Positions 1 to 8,435 of a DNA stretch of 64,000 bases are shown here, one piece after another (within the stretch, counting starts at the first letter, position 1; each line of letters begins with the position of its first letter). Source of the DNA: Bosea sp. 685 (GTDB taxonomy: Bacteria > Pseudomonadota > Alphaproteobacteria > Rhizobiales > Beijerinckiaceae); the NCBI RefSeq assembly GCF_031884435.1, contig NZ_CP134779.1, forward strand, positions 4,836,001 through 4,900,000, in the 5' to 3' direction. The notes beneath the pieces are model-generated. The model did not search any database, was not told where the DNA came from, and saw nothing but the letters and a program-made list of their open reading frames with translations. Made by a program: the position numbers and the translations under genes.

Positions 1-2
1 AC

Positions 3-1814
3 TACTCCGGCGATCTCGTCTTCGCCAATATCCGTGAGACCGGCGGCTGGGCGCGCGAGGCGAAGTCGGCCGGCCCCAAGATGGCAGCTCTGCTGGCGGC
101 CGCAGCCGAGCCGATGCCGCCGGCGAGCTTCACCACCTTGGAAAGCAAGGGCGTGGCGCTGATCTATGGCCATGACGAGGTCGCGCTCTCGGTCGGGCAG
201 AGCCTGGCAGAGCATCTCGACGTCACCATCCTGCTCTCGCGGCCCGGCGAGATCACGCCGCCGCGCCTCTCCGACATCCCGGTGCTGAAGGGCACGATCG
301 TCGCCGCGACCGGCTGGCTTGGCGCCTTCGATCTGACGGTCAATGATTACGCCGCGCCCTCCCCGTCCTCGCGAAGCAAGCTCGTCTTCGGCGAAGCGCG
401 CAATGGCGCGAACTCGCAATGCGACATCGTCATTGACGTCTCCGGCGGTGCGCCGCTCTTCCCGGCCGGCGATTTGCGCGCCGGCTATCTGCGCGCCGAC
501 CCACGCGACAAGGCAGCGATCGAGCGCCTGATCGGACAGGCCAGCCACCTCGTCGGCGAGTTCGACAAGCCGGCTTACGTCCGGCTGAACCAGGATCTTT
601 GCGCCCATTCGCGCTCGTCCAAGACCGGCTGCACGCGCTGCCTCGAGCTCTGCCCGACCGGTGCGATCACGCCAGCGGGCGACCATGTCGCGATCTCGGC
701 CGAGATCTGCGCCGGCTGCGGCGCCTGCGCCGCCGTCTGCCCAACCGGCGCCGTGACCTACGCCCTGCCGCCGACCGACGCGCTGCTGCGCCGCCTGCGC
801 ACCTTGCTGACCACCTATACTGAGGCCGGCGGCCGCGAGGCCGTGCTGCTGCTGCATGATGGCGAGCATGGCGAGGCGCTGATCGACGCGCTCGCCCGCT
901 TTGGTGATGGCCTGCCGGCGCGCGTGCTGCCGCTGCGCGTCAACGAGATCACACAGATCGGGCTTGAGACCCATGCGGCGGCGCTGGCTTTCGGAGCGTC
1001 CGCCATCCGCGTGCTCGGCCGCGCCAAACCGAAGCACGACCTCTCCGGCCTGACCCGCAATCTCGATTACGCCAACGCGCTCGCAGGCGCGCTCGGCTAT
1101 GGCGAGAGCCGCGCCGGGCTGATCGAGACCGACGACCCCGAGCAATTGGCGCAGGCGCTGGCGCGGATCGCACCCGGCGCCATCAGCGCGACGCCGGCCC
1201 GCTTCCGCCCGATGGGCGATGGCCGGCCGCTGCTGCGCCAGACGGTCGGGGAACTGCATGCCGCCGCTCCGACGCCCGTCGCGGCTGTGGCGATGCCGCC
1301 GCTCGCCCCTTTTGGGACGATCCATGTCGACAGCGAGGGCTGCACGCTCTGCCTGGCTTGCGTCTCCGCCTGCCCGGTGCAAGCGCTCTCGGACAATCCC
1401 GATCGCCCGACGCTCGCCTTCCAGGAAGACCTTTGCGTGCAATGCGGCCTCTGCGCCGCGACCTGCCCGGAAAAGGTGATCACTCTGGAGCCGCGCATCG
1501 ATTTCGACGCCTGGGCCGGCGGCAAGCGCGTGCTGAAGCAGGAAGAGCCCTTCCACTGCATCAACTGCGCCAAACCCTTCGGCGTCAGGAGCACGATCGA
1601 GAAGATCGCGGCCAAGCTGGAGAACAAGCACTGGATGTTCTCGGGCGACGCCGCCAAGCGCATCTCGGTGATCAGGATGTGCGAGGATTGCCGCGTCGAG
1701 GTCGTGGTCAATGAGAGCTTCGACCCACATCTCTCGCCGCAGCGCCCGCCCGTGCGCACCACGGATGATTATCTGCGCGAACGCGCCGAGCGGGGCGAGG
1801 ATCCGTTGCAGTAG
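3..1814 (+). CDS. 4Fe-4S ferredoxin-type protein of the formate dehydrogenase cluster (5' end outside window)
   Basis: The reading frame is open from base 3 with no stop, so the first in-frame ATG (81) is probably internal and the N-terminus lies outside the window. The protein has two pairs of ferredoxin-like clusters: one near 600-760 bp (CTRCLELCP, then CAGCGACAAVCP) and one near 1340-1470 bp (CTLCLACVSACP, then CVQCGLCAATCP). The C-terminal part has two further CxxC pairs (HCINC and MCEDC) that could bind zinc or another cluster. Proteins of this build accompany formate dehydrogenase assembly genes in Hyphomicrobiales, and fdhD and mobA lie a few kb away. An electron-transfer or cofactor-assembly role is inferred; partner and substrate cannot be read from the sequence. 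Confidence 0.85.
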   Translation, partial: YSGDLVFANIRETGGWAREAKSAGPKMAALLAAAAEPMPPASFTTLESKGVALIYGHDEVALSVGQSLAEHLDVTILLSRPGEITPPRLSDIPVLKGTIVAATGWLGAFDLTVNDYAAPSPSSRSKLVFGEARNGANSQCDIVIDVSGGAPLFPAGDLRAGYLRADPRDKAAIERLIGQASHLVGEFDKPAYVRLNQDLCAHSRSSKTGCTRCLELCPTGAITPAGDHVAISAEICAGCGACAAVCPTGAVTYALPPTDALLRRLRTLLTTYTEAGGREAVLLLHDGEHGEALIDALARFGDGLPARVLPLRVNEITQIGLETHAAALAFGASAIRVLGRAKPKHDLSGLTRNLDYANALAGALGYGESRAGLIETDDPEQLAQALARIAPGAISATPARFRPMGDGRPLLRQTVGELHAAAPTPVAAVAMPPLAPFGTIHVDSEGCTLCLACVSACPVQALSDNPDRPTLAFQEDLCVQCGLCAATCPEKVITLEPRIDFDAWAGGKRVLKQEEPFHCINCAKPFGVRSTIEKIAAKLENKHWMFSGDAAKRISVIRMCEDCRVEVVVNESFDPHLSPQRPPVRTTDDYLRERAERGEDPLQ

Positions 1815-1822
1815 GAACGGTC

Positions 1823-1952
1823 TGTCATTCCGGGGCGCGGCGACGCCGCGAACCCGGAACCCACGACCGGGTATGCCCTGCCTCCGCTGTTGTGTGCCGC
1901 TCGCCCTGTCGTGGGTTCCGGGTTCATCGCTACGCGATGCCCCGGAATGACA
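1823..1952. repeat. Palindromic intergenic repeat, GTCATTCCGGGGC family
   Basis: The outer arms TGTCATTCCGGGGC (1823-1836) and GCCCCGGAATGACA (1939-1952) are perfect inverted repeats. Inside them an 18-bp pair (1850-1867 and 1908-1925) is also perfect. The element fills the gap between two convergent genes and could fold as a long hairpin. A relative lies at 22219-22365. Confidence 0.85.
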
Positions 1953-1958
1953 AACGGC

Positions 1959-3302
1959 TCACCGCGTCACCTTCTCCAGCCAATCCACCAGAGCCTGCCG
2001 GTCCTCGGCCGATCCGATCGTCTGCTCCGGCATCTTGGTTCCCGGCGTGTAGGCATTCGGCCCGAGCTCGAAGAGTTTCGCCACCGTCTCCTTGCTCCAG
2101 ACGATCTCCAGCGTCTTGAAGGCGTCGGAATAGGCGTAGCCGGGCGCGGTCGCGATCTTGCGTCCGAAGAGGCCATGCAGCGTCGGCCCCGCCCGGTTGC
2201 CATCCGCCGGGGTGAGGCTGTGGCAGGCGGCGCAGGCGCGAAAGACCTGCGCGCCGCGCTCGCCCTGGAAGGCCGCCAGCACGTCCTCGCCGGCGCGCGG
2301 AACGACTGTGCCGATATGTTCGCCGGTGACCGCGTTCCAGCGCCGGACCAGCCGGTCCGCGCCACCCGAGAGCAATTCCTTGCCACCAGGCAGGAAGGCC
2401 AGCGACCAAACGGGCAAGCCTGGCCCGAGCAGCGTCGCCCGGACCCTGCGCGTCTTGCGGTCGATCAGCACGACCTGCCCGCGCAGGCCGCCCGCCGCGA
2501 TCGTCGTGCCATCGGCTGAGAGCGCCAGCGCGATCAACGGCGTCTGACCGATCTCGATCTCGGCGCGCGCCTCTCCCTCGGGGCCGAACAGCCTGAGCCT
2601 GCCATCGGCGGCGGCGACCGCGATCTCGCCATCGGGCGCGACCACGACGCCGTTGAGCGGCGCCGGCAGCGTGACGATCCTGGCCGGCCCGCCGCCCGCC
2701 GGCCAGATCCGCAAGGTCGCATCGTAGCCGGAGCTGACGATGGCTCCGCCTGGCGCGAAGGCGACGCCGTTCACCGGCCCCTTATGCCCCTCCAGCACGC
2801 GTACGGAACCATCGGCGAGCGAGACCACGCGCAGCGTCTCGTCCCAGGAGGCGGAGGCGATGCTCCCGCCATCGGGCGAGACCGCGAGCGCCGAGACCGG
2901 CCCCTTATGCCCTTCGATCACCCATGTCGGCGCGTTCGCCTCGCCTTGCCAGAGCGCGATGCGGCCATCCTCCCCGCCCGTGGCGAAGCCGAGGCCATTC
3001 ACGGTCGCAGCCGCATTGACCGCACCCTGGTGGAAGCGCAGCACCTTTTCGGCGCTGCCCGTGCTCAATCGCCAGAGGATCGCCGACTGGTCGAAGGAGC
3101 CCGTCAGCGCGAACTGCCCGTCAGTCGAGATCGCGATCGCGCGCACCGGCCCGCCATGGCCACGCAGCTCCTGGGCGGGGGCGGGCGCGGCAAGCATTGC
3201 CAGGAATGAAGTGAGGAGGAGCGCGCGAATCCTTCTCCCCTCGGGGGAGAAGGTGGCAGCGCGAAGCGCTGACGGATGAGGGAAGTCCAGACGCTGCGCC
3301 AT
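1959..3302 (-). CDS. WD40 beta-propeller fused to a class I cytochrome c (exported)
   Basis: A hydrophobic segment ending APAPAQ looks like a Sec signal peptide. Seven WD40-like blades follow, several beginning GHKGPV or a variant, consistent with one seven-bladed propeller. The last 100 or so residues are a class I cytochrome c with a CAACH haem motif and a likely Met ligand in GTKMPEQ. The protein should be periplasmic, where it could dock to and exchange electrons with a redox partner such as formate dehydrogenase; that partner is inferred from context only. The start is uncertain: the only ATG giving a whole signal peptide (3302) lies inside a palindromic repeat that covers the 5' end. 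A rare start near 3220, just after GAGGGGAGAAGG, is an alternative. Confidence 0.8.
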   Translation of the reverse strand: MAQRLDFPHPSALRAATFSPEGRRIRALLLTSFLAMLAAPAPAQELRGHGGPVRAIAISTDGQFALTGSFDQSAILWRLSTGSAEKVLRFHQGAVNAAATVNGLGFATGGEDGRIALWQGEANAPTWVIEGHKGPVSALAVSPDGGSIASASWDETLRVVSLADGSVRVLEGHKGPVNGVAFAPGGAIVSSGYDATLRIWPAGGGPARIVTLPAPLNGVVVAPDGEIAVAAADGRLRLFGPEGEARAEIEIGQTPLIALALSADGTTIAAGGLRGQVVLIDRKTRRVRATLLGPGLPVWSLAFLPGGKELLSGGADRLVRRWNAVTGEHIGTVVPRAGEDVLAAFQGERGAQVFRACAACHSLTPADGNRAGPTLHGLFGRKIATAPGYAYSDAFKTLEIVWSKETVAKLFELGPNAYTPGTKMPEQTIGSAEDRQALVDWLEKVTR

Positions 3303-3354
3303 CCTTCCCTCATCCGTCTGCTGCGCAGACACCTTCTCCCCCGAGGGGAGAAGG
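3231..3354. repeat. Inverted repeat, CTTCTCCCCTCG...GAGGGGAGAAG family
   Basis: CCTTCTCCCCTCGGGGGAGAAGG begins the element and its inverse ends it at 3354, with GGATGAGGG/CCCTCATCC inner arms. It overlaps the probable 5' end of the WD40-cytochrome gene and reaches to just before the TusA-like gene. Longer relatives lie at 24676-24833 and 27197-27357. Confidence 0.85.
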
Positions 3355-3392
3355 ATCAAGCGCGCGGTTGCCCCGGCGCGGAAAGCCATCAT

Positions 3393-3656
3393 ATGAAGCA
3401 CACCAGACTCGAACCGATGCGGCCCATGACCCCGATCCCGCTCAATCTGCGCGGCCTGAAGTGCCCCCTGCCCGCGCTCAGGGTGCGCAAGGCGCTGAAG
3501 GGCGCTGAAGCCGGCGCGCTCTTCGTGGTCGAATGCACCGACCCGATGGCGGCGATCGACATTCCCAATCTGATGCGCGAGACCGGCGACGCGATCGAAC
3601 GCAGCGCGAGCGAGGGTGACCTCCTCGTCTTTCATATTCGCAAGGCGGCGGCCTGA
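3393..3656 (+). CDS. TusA-family sulfur carrier protein
   Basis: An 87-residue protein with the TusA/SirA signature CPxP (KCPLPALRVRKAL), whose first Cys carries persulfide sulfur in characterised TusA proteins. The C-terminal LLVFHIRKA strand fits the two-layer fold. It sits 26 bp before mrp/apbC and close to fdhD, which transfers sulfur to formate dehydrogenase, so a sulfur-relay role in Fe-S or Mo-cofactor enzyme maturation is plausible but inferred. ATG 3393 has a weak ribosome site; ATG 3414 (MRPMTPIP) is a possible shorter start. Confidence 0.85.
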   Translation: MKHTRLEPMRPMTPIPLNLRGLKCPLPALRVRKALKGAEAGALFVVECTDPMAAIDIPNLMRETGDAIERSASEGDLLVFHIRKAAA

Positions 3657-3682
3657 CGCCGCCCCCGATTGGAGTTGCCGAA

Positions 3683-4807
3683 TTGGCCCTGACCCAAGCC
3701 GACATCCTGCGCGCGCTCGAACTGGTGAAGCTGCCGGCGAGCGGGCAATCACTCGCGGCGTCCGGCCGCGTCAACAACATCCTGATCGACGGCGGCAAGG
3801 TGATCTTCGCCATCGGCATCGACGCGACCGAGGCCGATGCGATGGAGCCGGTGCGCAAACAGGCGGAAAGCGCCGTCTCCGGCCTGCCGGGCGTGACGCA
3901 GGTGCTGGTCGGCCTCACCGCCGACAAGGCGCCCTCCTCGGCCGCGGCCCAGGCGCGCAGCCAAGCGCATCGCCCCGCACCCGGCCCGGGCGGCCCGCCT
4001 CCCAAGGCCGCCGGCGTTCCCGGCGTGAAGCAGATCATCGCGGTCGCCAGCGGCAAGGGCGGCGTCGGCAAATCCACCACCACCGCCAATCTCGCCGTGG
4101 CGCTCAGCGTGCTGGGCCTCAAAGTCGGCGTGCTCGACGCCGACATCTACGGCCCCTCCGTACCGAAAATCTTCGGCATCACCGGCAAGCCGAAGCTGAT
4201 TTCGGGCCGGACGCTCGCGCCGATGGAGGCCTATGGTCTCAAGATCATGTCGATCGGCTTCCTGATCGACGAGGAGACGCCAATGATCTGGCGCGGGCCG
4301 ATGGTGATCTCGGCCATCACCCAGATGCTGCGCGAGGTTGCCTGGGGCGAGCTCGACGTGCTCGTGGTCGACATGCCGCCGGGCACCGGCGACGCCCAGC
4401 TCACCATGGCGCAGCAGACGCCGCTGGCGGGCGCCGTCATCGTCTCGACTCCGCAGGATCTGGCGCTGCTCGATGCGCGCCGCGGCGTCGCAATGTTCCG
4501 CAAGGTCGAAGTGCCGATCCTCGGCGTGGTCGAGAATATGAGCTATTTCATCTGCCCGGAATGCGGCCACCGCTCCGACATCTTCGCCCATGGCGGGGCG
4601 CGGCACGAAGCGGAACGCCTCGGCGTGCCCTTCCTCGGCGAGGTGCCGCTGGCCATGTCGATCCGCGAGACCTCCGATGGTGGCCGCCCGATCGTCGCCA
4701 GCGACCCCGACAGCGCCCATGCCAAGGCCTATCTCGCCATCGCGCGGCAAGTGCAGGCGGGGCTTAGCGGCACGGTCAGGACGGCGCCCCGCATCATCAT
4801 CGAGTAA
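3683..4807 (+). CDS. apbC: Mrp/ApbC-type P-loop iron-sulfur cluster carrier
   Basis: A 374-residue protein with an N-terminal DUF59/MIP18-like domain (about residues 1-85), a Pro/Ala-rich linker, and a Mrp/NBP35 P-loop ATPase. The deviant Walker A GKGGVGKST, the switch motif LDADIYGPS and VVDMPPGTGDAQL are all present. The CPECG motif near the C-terminus is the CxxC that bridges a 4Fe-4S cluster between two subunits in this family. It should load Fe-S clusters onto apoproteins in the cytoplasm. The start is a TTG preceded by GGAG; no better in-frame ATG precedes the DUF59 domain. It probably forms a transcript with the TusA-like gene upstream. Confidence 0.93.
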   Translation: MALTQADILRALELVKLPASGQSLAASGRVNNILIDGGKVIFAIGIDATEADAMEPVRKQAESAVSGLPGVTQVLVGLTADKAPSSAAAQARSQAHRPAPGPGGPPPKAAGVPGVKQIIAVASGKGGVGKSTTTANLAVALSVLGLKVGVLDADIYGPSVPKIFGITGKPKLISGRTLAPMEAYGLKIMSIGFLIDEETPMIWRGPMVISAITQMLREVAWGELDVLVVDMPPGTGDAQLTMAQQTPLAGAVIVSTPQDLALLDARRGVAMFRKVEVPILGVVENMSYFICPECGHRSDIFAHGGARHEAERLGVPFLGEVPLAMSIRETSDGGRPIVASDPDSAHAKAYLAIARQVQAGLSGTVRTAPRIIIE

Positions 4808-4853
4808 GTGCACGGTCCGGATTCGTCGCGCCTCTTGACATGACCATTCGCAT

Positions 4854-4868
4854 GTTCTTCTTTTGTTC
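4854..4868. promoter_or_regulatory. Candidate LexA box (GTTC-N7-GTTC)
   Basis: GTTCTTCTTTTGTTC fits the alphaproteobacterial SOS box GTTC-N7-GTTC exactly, including a T-rich spacer. It lies 15 bp downstream of a TTGACA hexamer (4835-4840 region) and 23 bp before the ATG of the SRPBCC gene, where a repressor would block transcription. Confidence 0.6.
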
Positions 4869-4891
4869 TCTATGAACCGAAGGAGCGGCCC

Positions 4892-5290
4892 ATGTCCGTG
4901 AGCCATGCACGCCATATTGGGATCGGCATCGATCGTCCGGCGGACGAGGTCTATGCCTTCCTGGCCGAACCGCTGAACTTTCCGAAATGGGCCGAGGGGC
5001 TCGGGCATAGTTTCAACCATGTCGAGGGCATGACCTGGGTCGCCGAAACGCCGATGGGCCGGATGCGGATCCTGTTCAGCGAGCCCAACCGCTATGGCGT
5101 GCTCGATCACGCCGTCATTCCCGACAATGGCAAGGCCATGCATAATCCGATGCGCGTCATGGCCAATGGCGAGGGCAGCGAGGTCGTGTTCACGCTGTTC
5201 CAGCGCGACATGTCCGACGACGAAATGGCGCGCGACGCCGGCATGGTGGCGCGCGACCTGGCGGCTTTGAAAGCGCTGCTGGAGGGTTAG
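4892..5290 (+). CDS. SRPBCC (START-like/polyketide cyclase) family protein
   Basis: A 132-residue protein with the pattern of the SRPBCC helix-grip fold: an N-terminal strand with IGIDRPADEVYAFLAEP, a central FPKWAEG segment, and a long C-terminal helix (MVARDLAALKALLEG). Such proteins bind hydrophobic ligands or act as small cyclases; no ligand can be named. AAGGAG precedes the ATG. The promoter region carries a LexA-like box, so DNA damage may control it. Its stop codon runs straight into a palindromic repeat. Confidence 0.8.
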   Translation: MSVSHARHIGIGIDRPADEVYAFLAEPLNFPKWAEGLGHSFNHVEGMTWVAETPMGRMRILFSEPNRYGVLDHAVIPDNGKAMHNPMRVMANGEGSEVVFTLFQRDMSDDEMARDAGMVARDLAALKALLEG

Positions 5291-5392
5291 AGCGTTTTCG
5301 AGCGAAGTGGACACCGGTTCGCGTGAAGAAAACGCGTTAAAACAAGGAGCTAGAGTATTCCCGCGATTCGGAGAAACGCGGGAATACTCTAG
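5291..5392. repeat. Two-hairpin palindromic repeat
   Basis: The first half contains GCGTTTTC...GAAAACGC arms around an AGTGGACACCGGTTC core. The second is a perfect 16-bp inverted repeat, CTAGAGTATTCCCGCG at 5350-5365 against 5377-5392. The element begins right after the stop of the SRPBCC gene, and its last bases contain the stop codon of the converging 41-residue protein. Elements with a related core occur at 42704, 49110 and 55785. Confidence 0.85.
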
Positions 5393-5514
5393 AGCCTGAC
5401 GCTGCCGGTCGAATAGGCTGTTTCCACCGGCTTCTGGAAGAAGTCGTTCAGCACGAGGCTCGCCCCGAAGGCGGCGACCACTGCGAAGATGACGGCGGCG
5501 ACGAATGATTTCAC
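5389..5514 (-). CDS. Small single-pass membrane protein, 41 residues
   Basis: The GTG at 5514 has GGGGAAG upstream and gives a 41-residue protein with one hydrophobic helix (FVAAVIFAVVAAFGASLVL) followed by a short soluble tail ending TGSVRL. Short proteins with this layout are widespread in Hyphomicrobiales (from memory) and have no known function. The TAG stop lies inside the right arm of a palindromic repeat. Longer in-frame starts exist, but they add residues unlike a natural N-terminus. Confidence 0.6.
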   Translation of the reverse strand: MKSFVAAVIFAVVAAFGASLVLNDFFQKPVETAYSTGSVRL

Positions 5515-5630
5515 GATCTTCCCCAGGGCTCGGCAGCGATAAGCCGCTCTTATCACAAGAGATAGCGAGGCACGGCACACGTATCAAGCCGACGGCAGCC
5601 GTCATTGCGAGGAGCGTGAGCGATGAAGCC

Positions 5631-6260
5631 TCAACCGCCATTTGGCGAAAGGCTCGCGAAAAGCCGCTCGGCCTCGGTCAGATCCTCCGGCCGGTTGGCG
5701 TTGAAGAACGGATCGACGGGATCGACCGGCCACTCCGCGCTGGCGCAGCCATGGCGCGCCGTCCAGCGGTCGATCTTGCGCTCGTCCTCGACGGTCAGCG
5801 CATGGCGCAGCTCCTCGCGCAGTGCCAGTGGCCAGAGCCCGATGACGGGATGCGTCCAGCCGCCCGATGCCGCACAGGCGAGCGGAACATTCAGCTCCGC
5901 GCGGGCTAGGTGCAGACGGGCGACGAGATCGCGCGGGATGAAGGGCGTGTCGGCGGCAACACTGACCATCCAGCTCGATCCAGGCCGGTGCTGTGCCATC
6001 CAGTCGAGCCCGGCGAGGATGCCGGCAAGCGGGCCGGCGAAATCCGGCACGCTGTCGGCGACGACAGGCAGGCCATAATCGGAAAAGCGCGCGGGATCGC
6101 CATTGGCGTTGATCAGCAGGCTCTCAGATTGCGGGCCGAGCCGCTCGACGACATGAGCGAGGATGGTCCTGCCCGCGATCGTCCGCAGCGGCTTGTCGCC
6201 GCCACCCATGCGGCGCGCAAGGCCGCCGGCAAGAAGGAGGCCGAGAGTGGATTGGCTCAT
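5631..6260 (-). CDS. mobA: Molybdenum cofactor guanylyltransferase MobA
   Basis: A 209-residue nucleotidyltransferase with the MobA N-terminal signature [18 protein letters not shown], which binds GTP, and the later [13 protein letters not shown] segment matching the family's Mg/nucleotide site. MobA links GMP to molybdopterin to make the guanine dinucleotide cofactor used by formate dehydrogenases. Its ATG overlaps the stop of the preceding membrane-protein gene by 4 bp (ATGA), so it is translationally coupled and probably ends an operon DUF2478-fdhD-membrane protein-mobA. Confidence 0.93.
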   Translation of the reverse strand: MSQSTLGLLLAGGLARRMGGGDKPLRTIAGRTILAHVVERLGPQSESLLINANGDPARFSDYGLPVVADSVPDFAGPLAGILAGLDWMAQHRPGSSWMVSVAADTPFIPRDLVARLHLARAELNVPLACAASGGWTHPVIGLWPLALREELRHALTVEDERKIDRWTARHGCASAEWPVDPVDPFFNANRPEDLTEAERLFASLSPNGG

Positions 6261-6784
6261 GTCAGGCCTTGCAAACGCCGCATCTCGCGCGCGACCGCGT
6301 CAGCATTGGCGATGCCGACAAAGCCATCGCGCACCGTCTTGCTGCTATCTCCCCAATTTATCTGCCTGTCAAAGAACAGAACGTCTCCCAGCCCGCCCGG
6401 CTCGCTGCGCAAGTCGATCGATCCGATATTCCGGATTGCAATGCTCTTTGTTGCCGATTTCGTCGCGATTACCGCGCGCTTGTCTGTTACGAGGTAGCGG
6501 ACCGACGGCGCCTCGAAATATAAGCGAAACGGCTGGCTGAAAGCCCAGAGGCTAAAGCCTAGGCCTACCAGCCCGACCAGCCAAAGATATCCGCCTTGAT
6601 TCAAGGCGAGAACCACCCACACGATCATAAAAACGACTGCGAACAAAGAGATGGCAATACCGCTGGCATCGGGATGCTGAGCGAAATACCGCGGATTGGG
6701 ACTGTCCCACCAAATCAAAATTTCATTTGGATCGAGAATATGGTCGGGCCGCGAAACGCCCGCTCCCGGAGGCACGTCGCTCAT
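6257..6784 (-). CDS. Membrane protein with two helices and a PH-like C-terminal domain
   Basis: A 175-residue protein between fdhD and mobA with ATGA overlaps on both sides, so it belongs to the same operon. It has two hydrophobic segments ([19 protein letters not shown] and [17 protein letters not shown]) in its first half. The second half contains [10 protein letters not shown] and [12 protein letters not shown], reminiscent of bacterial PH domains. AT content is visibly higher than in its neighbours. Its role is unknown; coupling to molybdenum cofactor genes suggests, but does not show, a link to formate dehydrogenase. Confidence 0.75.
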   Translation of the reverse strand: MSDVPPGAGVSRPDHILDPNEILIWWDSPNPRYFAQHPDASGIAISLFAVVFMIVWVVLALNQGGYLWLVGLVGLGFSLWAFSQPFRLYFEAPSVRYLVTDKRAVIATKSATKSIAIRNIGSIDLRSEPGGLGDVLFFDRQINWGDSSKTVRDGFVGIANADAVAREMRRLQGLT

Positions 6785-7662
6785 TCTTCGCTCCCCGCCC
6801 CCTTGCGCCGGCTCTTGCCGCCCTCCTCCTCGACGCTCTCGGGATCCTGATCGAAGACGATGTTGCCCTCGCCGGCCAGCGCGACGAAGCGCTTGCCGCG
6901 CGCCCGGCCGATCAGGGTCAGCCCCGCCTTGCGCGCGAGCTCGACGCCCCATTCGGTGAAGCCAGAGCGCGAGACCAGCACGGGGATGCCCATGCGCACG
7001 GTCTTGATCACCATCTCCGAGGTCAGCCGGCCCGTGGTGTAGAAGATCATCCTGCCGGGATCGACATCGTGGCGGAACATCCAGCCGGCGACCTTGTCGA
7101 CGGCGTTATGGCGGCCAACATCTTCCATATAGACCAAGGGCTTGTCGCCCTCGCAGAGCACGCAGCCATGGATCGCGCCGGCCTCGAGATAGAGCGAGGG
7201 CGTGGTGTTGATCTTAGCGGTCAGCGCGTAGAGCCAGCTCGTGCGCAATTCCGCCTTCGGCAGCTTGATCTCGTCGATCGCTTCCATCAGGTCGCCGAAA
7301 GCGGTGCCCTGGGCGCAGCCGGAGGTCAGCGTCTTCTTCTTCAGCTTCGCCTCGAAATTGGTGCGCTCCGGCGTGCGGACCACCACGACTTCGAGCTCCT
7401 CGTCATAATCGACCGCCTCGACGACATCGCCGCGCTTCAGCATGTTCTGGTTCAGGAGATAGCCGAGCGCGAGATAGTCGGGATGATCGCCGATCGTCAT
7501 CATGGTGACGATCTCCTGGGCGTTCAGATAGAGCGTCAGCGCCCGCTCGGTAACGACGCGGGTTTCAACCACAGCCCCCGTCTGGTCGATGCCGGAGACG
7601 GTCGCGCCCAGGCGCGGCGCGGCCGGGTCCGGGCGCACCAGATAATCGTCGAGAAAGCTCAT
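6781..7662 (-). CDS. fdhD: Formate dehydrogenase accessory sulfurtransferase FdhD
   Basis: A 293-residue FdhD protein: LALGYLLNQ, the loop TSGCAQGTAFGDL with one Cys where E. coli FdhD has a CxxC, IHGCVLC, the nucleotide-binding VGRHNAVDK, and GRLTSEM. FdhD passes sulfur from IscS to the molybdenum cofactor before insertion into formate dehydrogenase. ATG 7662 begins MSFLDDYL; a GTG four codons upstream is possible. It overlaps the next gene by 4 bp and follows the DUF2478 gene by 34 bp. The formate dehydrogenase subunits themselves are not in the window. Confidence 0.93.
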   Translation of the reverse strand: MSFLDDYLVRPDPAAPRLGATVSGIDQTGAVVETRVVTERALTLYLNAQEIVTMMTIGDHPDYLALGYLLNQNMLKRGDVVEAVDYDEELEVVVVRTPERTNFEAKLKKKTLTSGCAQGTAFGDLMEAIDEIKLPKAELRTSWLYALTAKINTTPSLYLEAGAIHGCVLCEGDKPLVYMEDVGRHNAVDKVAGWMFRHDVDPGRMIFYTTGRLTSEMVIKTVRMGIPVLVSRSGFTEWGVELARKAGLTLIGRARGKRFVALAGEGNIVFDQDPESVEEEGGKSRRKGAGSEE

Positions 7663-7696
7663 ATCCTGCGCCACGGCGCTTGCTCCGGCGGGTTCG

Positions 7697-8212
7697 TCAG
7701 GCGGCGATGCGCGCTTGCGCGGCGGCCCAGGCCTCGACGGCCGCCTCCTCGGGCGCGAGCTCGACCCAATCCTCGCCGGCGAAATCGCGCCAGGCCGGCA
7801 GGAAATCGCGGCGGACGGCGATGAGCAGCGGCAGGCCGGCAAGCAAGGCGGCGGCGATCTCCTGCCGCAAGCCCTGGCCGAGCATTTCCTGCCGGCCGAA
7901 TTTGTTGACGATCACCAGCTCAGCCCCGCCAGCCAGCGCCGACGCCATCGCGCCGCCGGCAGCCGCGAGCCCGGTCGCATCGAGCCTGCAACCGGCCGAG
8001 CCCGCGCCGCGATCCTCGCTGATCGGAAAATGCCGGCCGCTCGCCAGATCCTCCAGCATCATCGCCGCGCAGCCGCTCTCGCAGTCATCAATGTTGAGCT
8101 GCACGACGCCGCCGAGCCTGACGCCGCGATCCTTCAGGCGCCGCGCGAGGCCGGCCATGAAGCCGTCGATCGGGAAGCCCTGGGAATAGGGAATGGCCGC
8201 AAGCAAGGTCAT
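7697..8212 (-). CDS. DUF2478 family protein, putative molybdenum-related NTPase
   Basis: A 171-residue protein (MTLLAAIPYSQG start) matching the DUF2478 family: a segment with NIDDCESGC, then ELVIVNKFGRQE, then LPLLIAVRRDFLPAW. The family is found with molybdenum transport and formate dehydrogenase genes and resembles P-loop nucleotide-binding folds, though no classical Walker A can be seen. It is first in the operon with fdhD and mobA. The biochemical role is unknown. Confidence 0.8.
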   Translation of the reverse strand: MTLLAAIPYSQGFPIDGFMAGLARRLKDRGVRLGGVVQLNIDDCESGCAAMMLEDLASGRHFPISEDRGAGSAGCRLDATGLAAAGGAMASALAGGAELVIVNKFGRQEMLGQGLRQEIAAALLAGLPLLIAVRRDFLPAWRDFAGEDWVELAPEEAAVEAWAAAQARIAA

Positions 8213-8435
8213 GCCGATTCATCCCACGAAAGGCCGGTCCAAGGCCAGCGTGCTTTCGTCGCAGGAGCGATCAGGCCAGCGGAGCCGGCTTTCGCGATTC
8301 GCGCCGAGATGCCGGCCGAGATGCCGGCATAGTGTTGCGCCGCACCTACAGCCGCATGCCTGGCTGCCGGCTAGGGTACGGACAGGTTGATGTCCGGCGC
8401 TTTTTCCGGATGAGGCTGGCTGCTGGTTTATCGTC

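Noticed and set aside
1823..1952. CRISPR-like array from the many palindromic repeats
   Set aside because: Repeats are dispersed, long and unequal, with no regular spacers and no cas genes.
3749..5641. 630-codon minus-strand open frame opposite mrp
   Set aside because: It runs antisense to a clear Mrp protein and the SRPBCC gene, is rich in His, Arg and Asp as expected of a shadow frame in GC-rich DNA, and has no domain.
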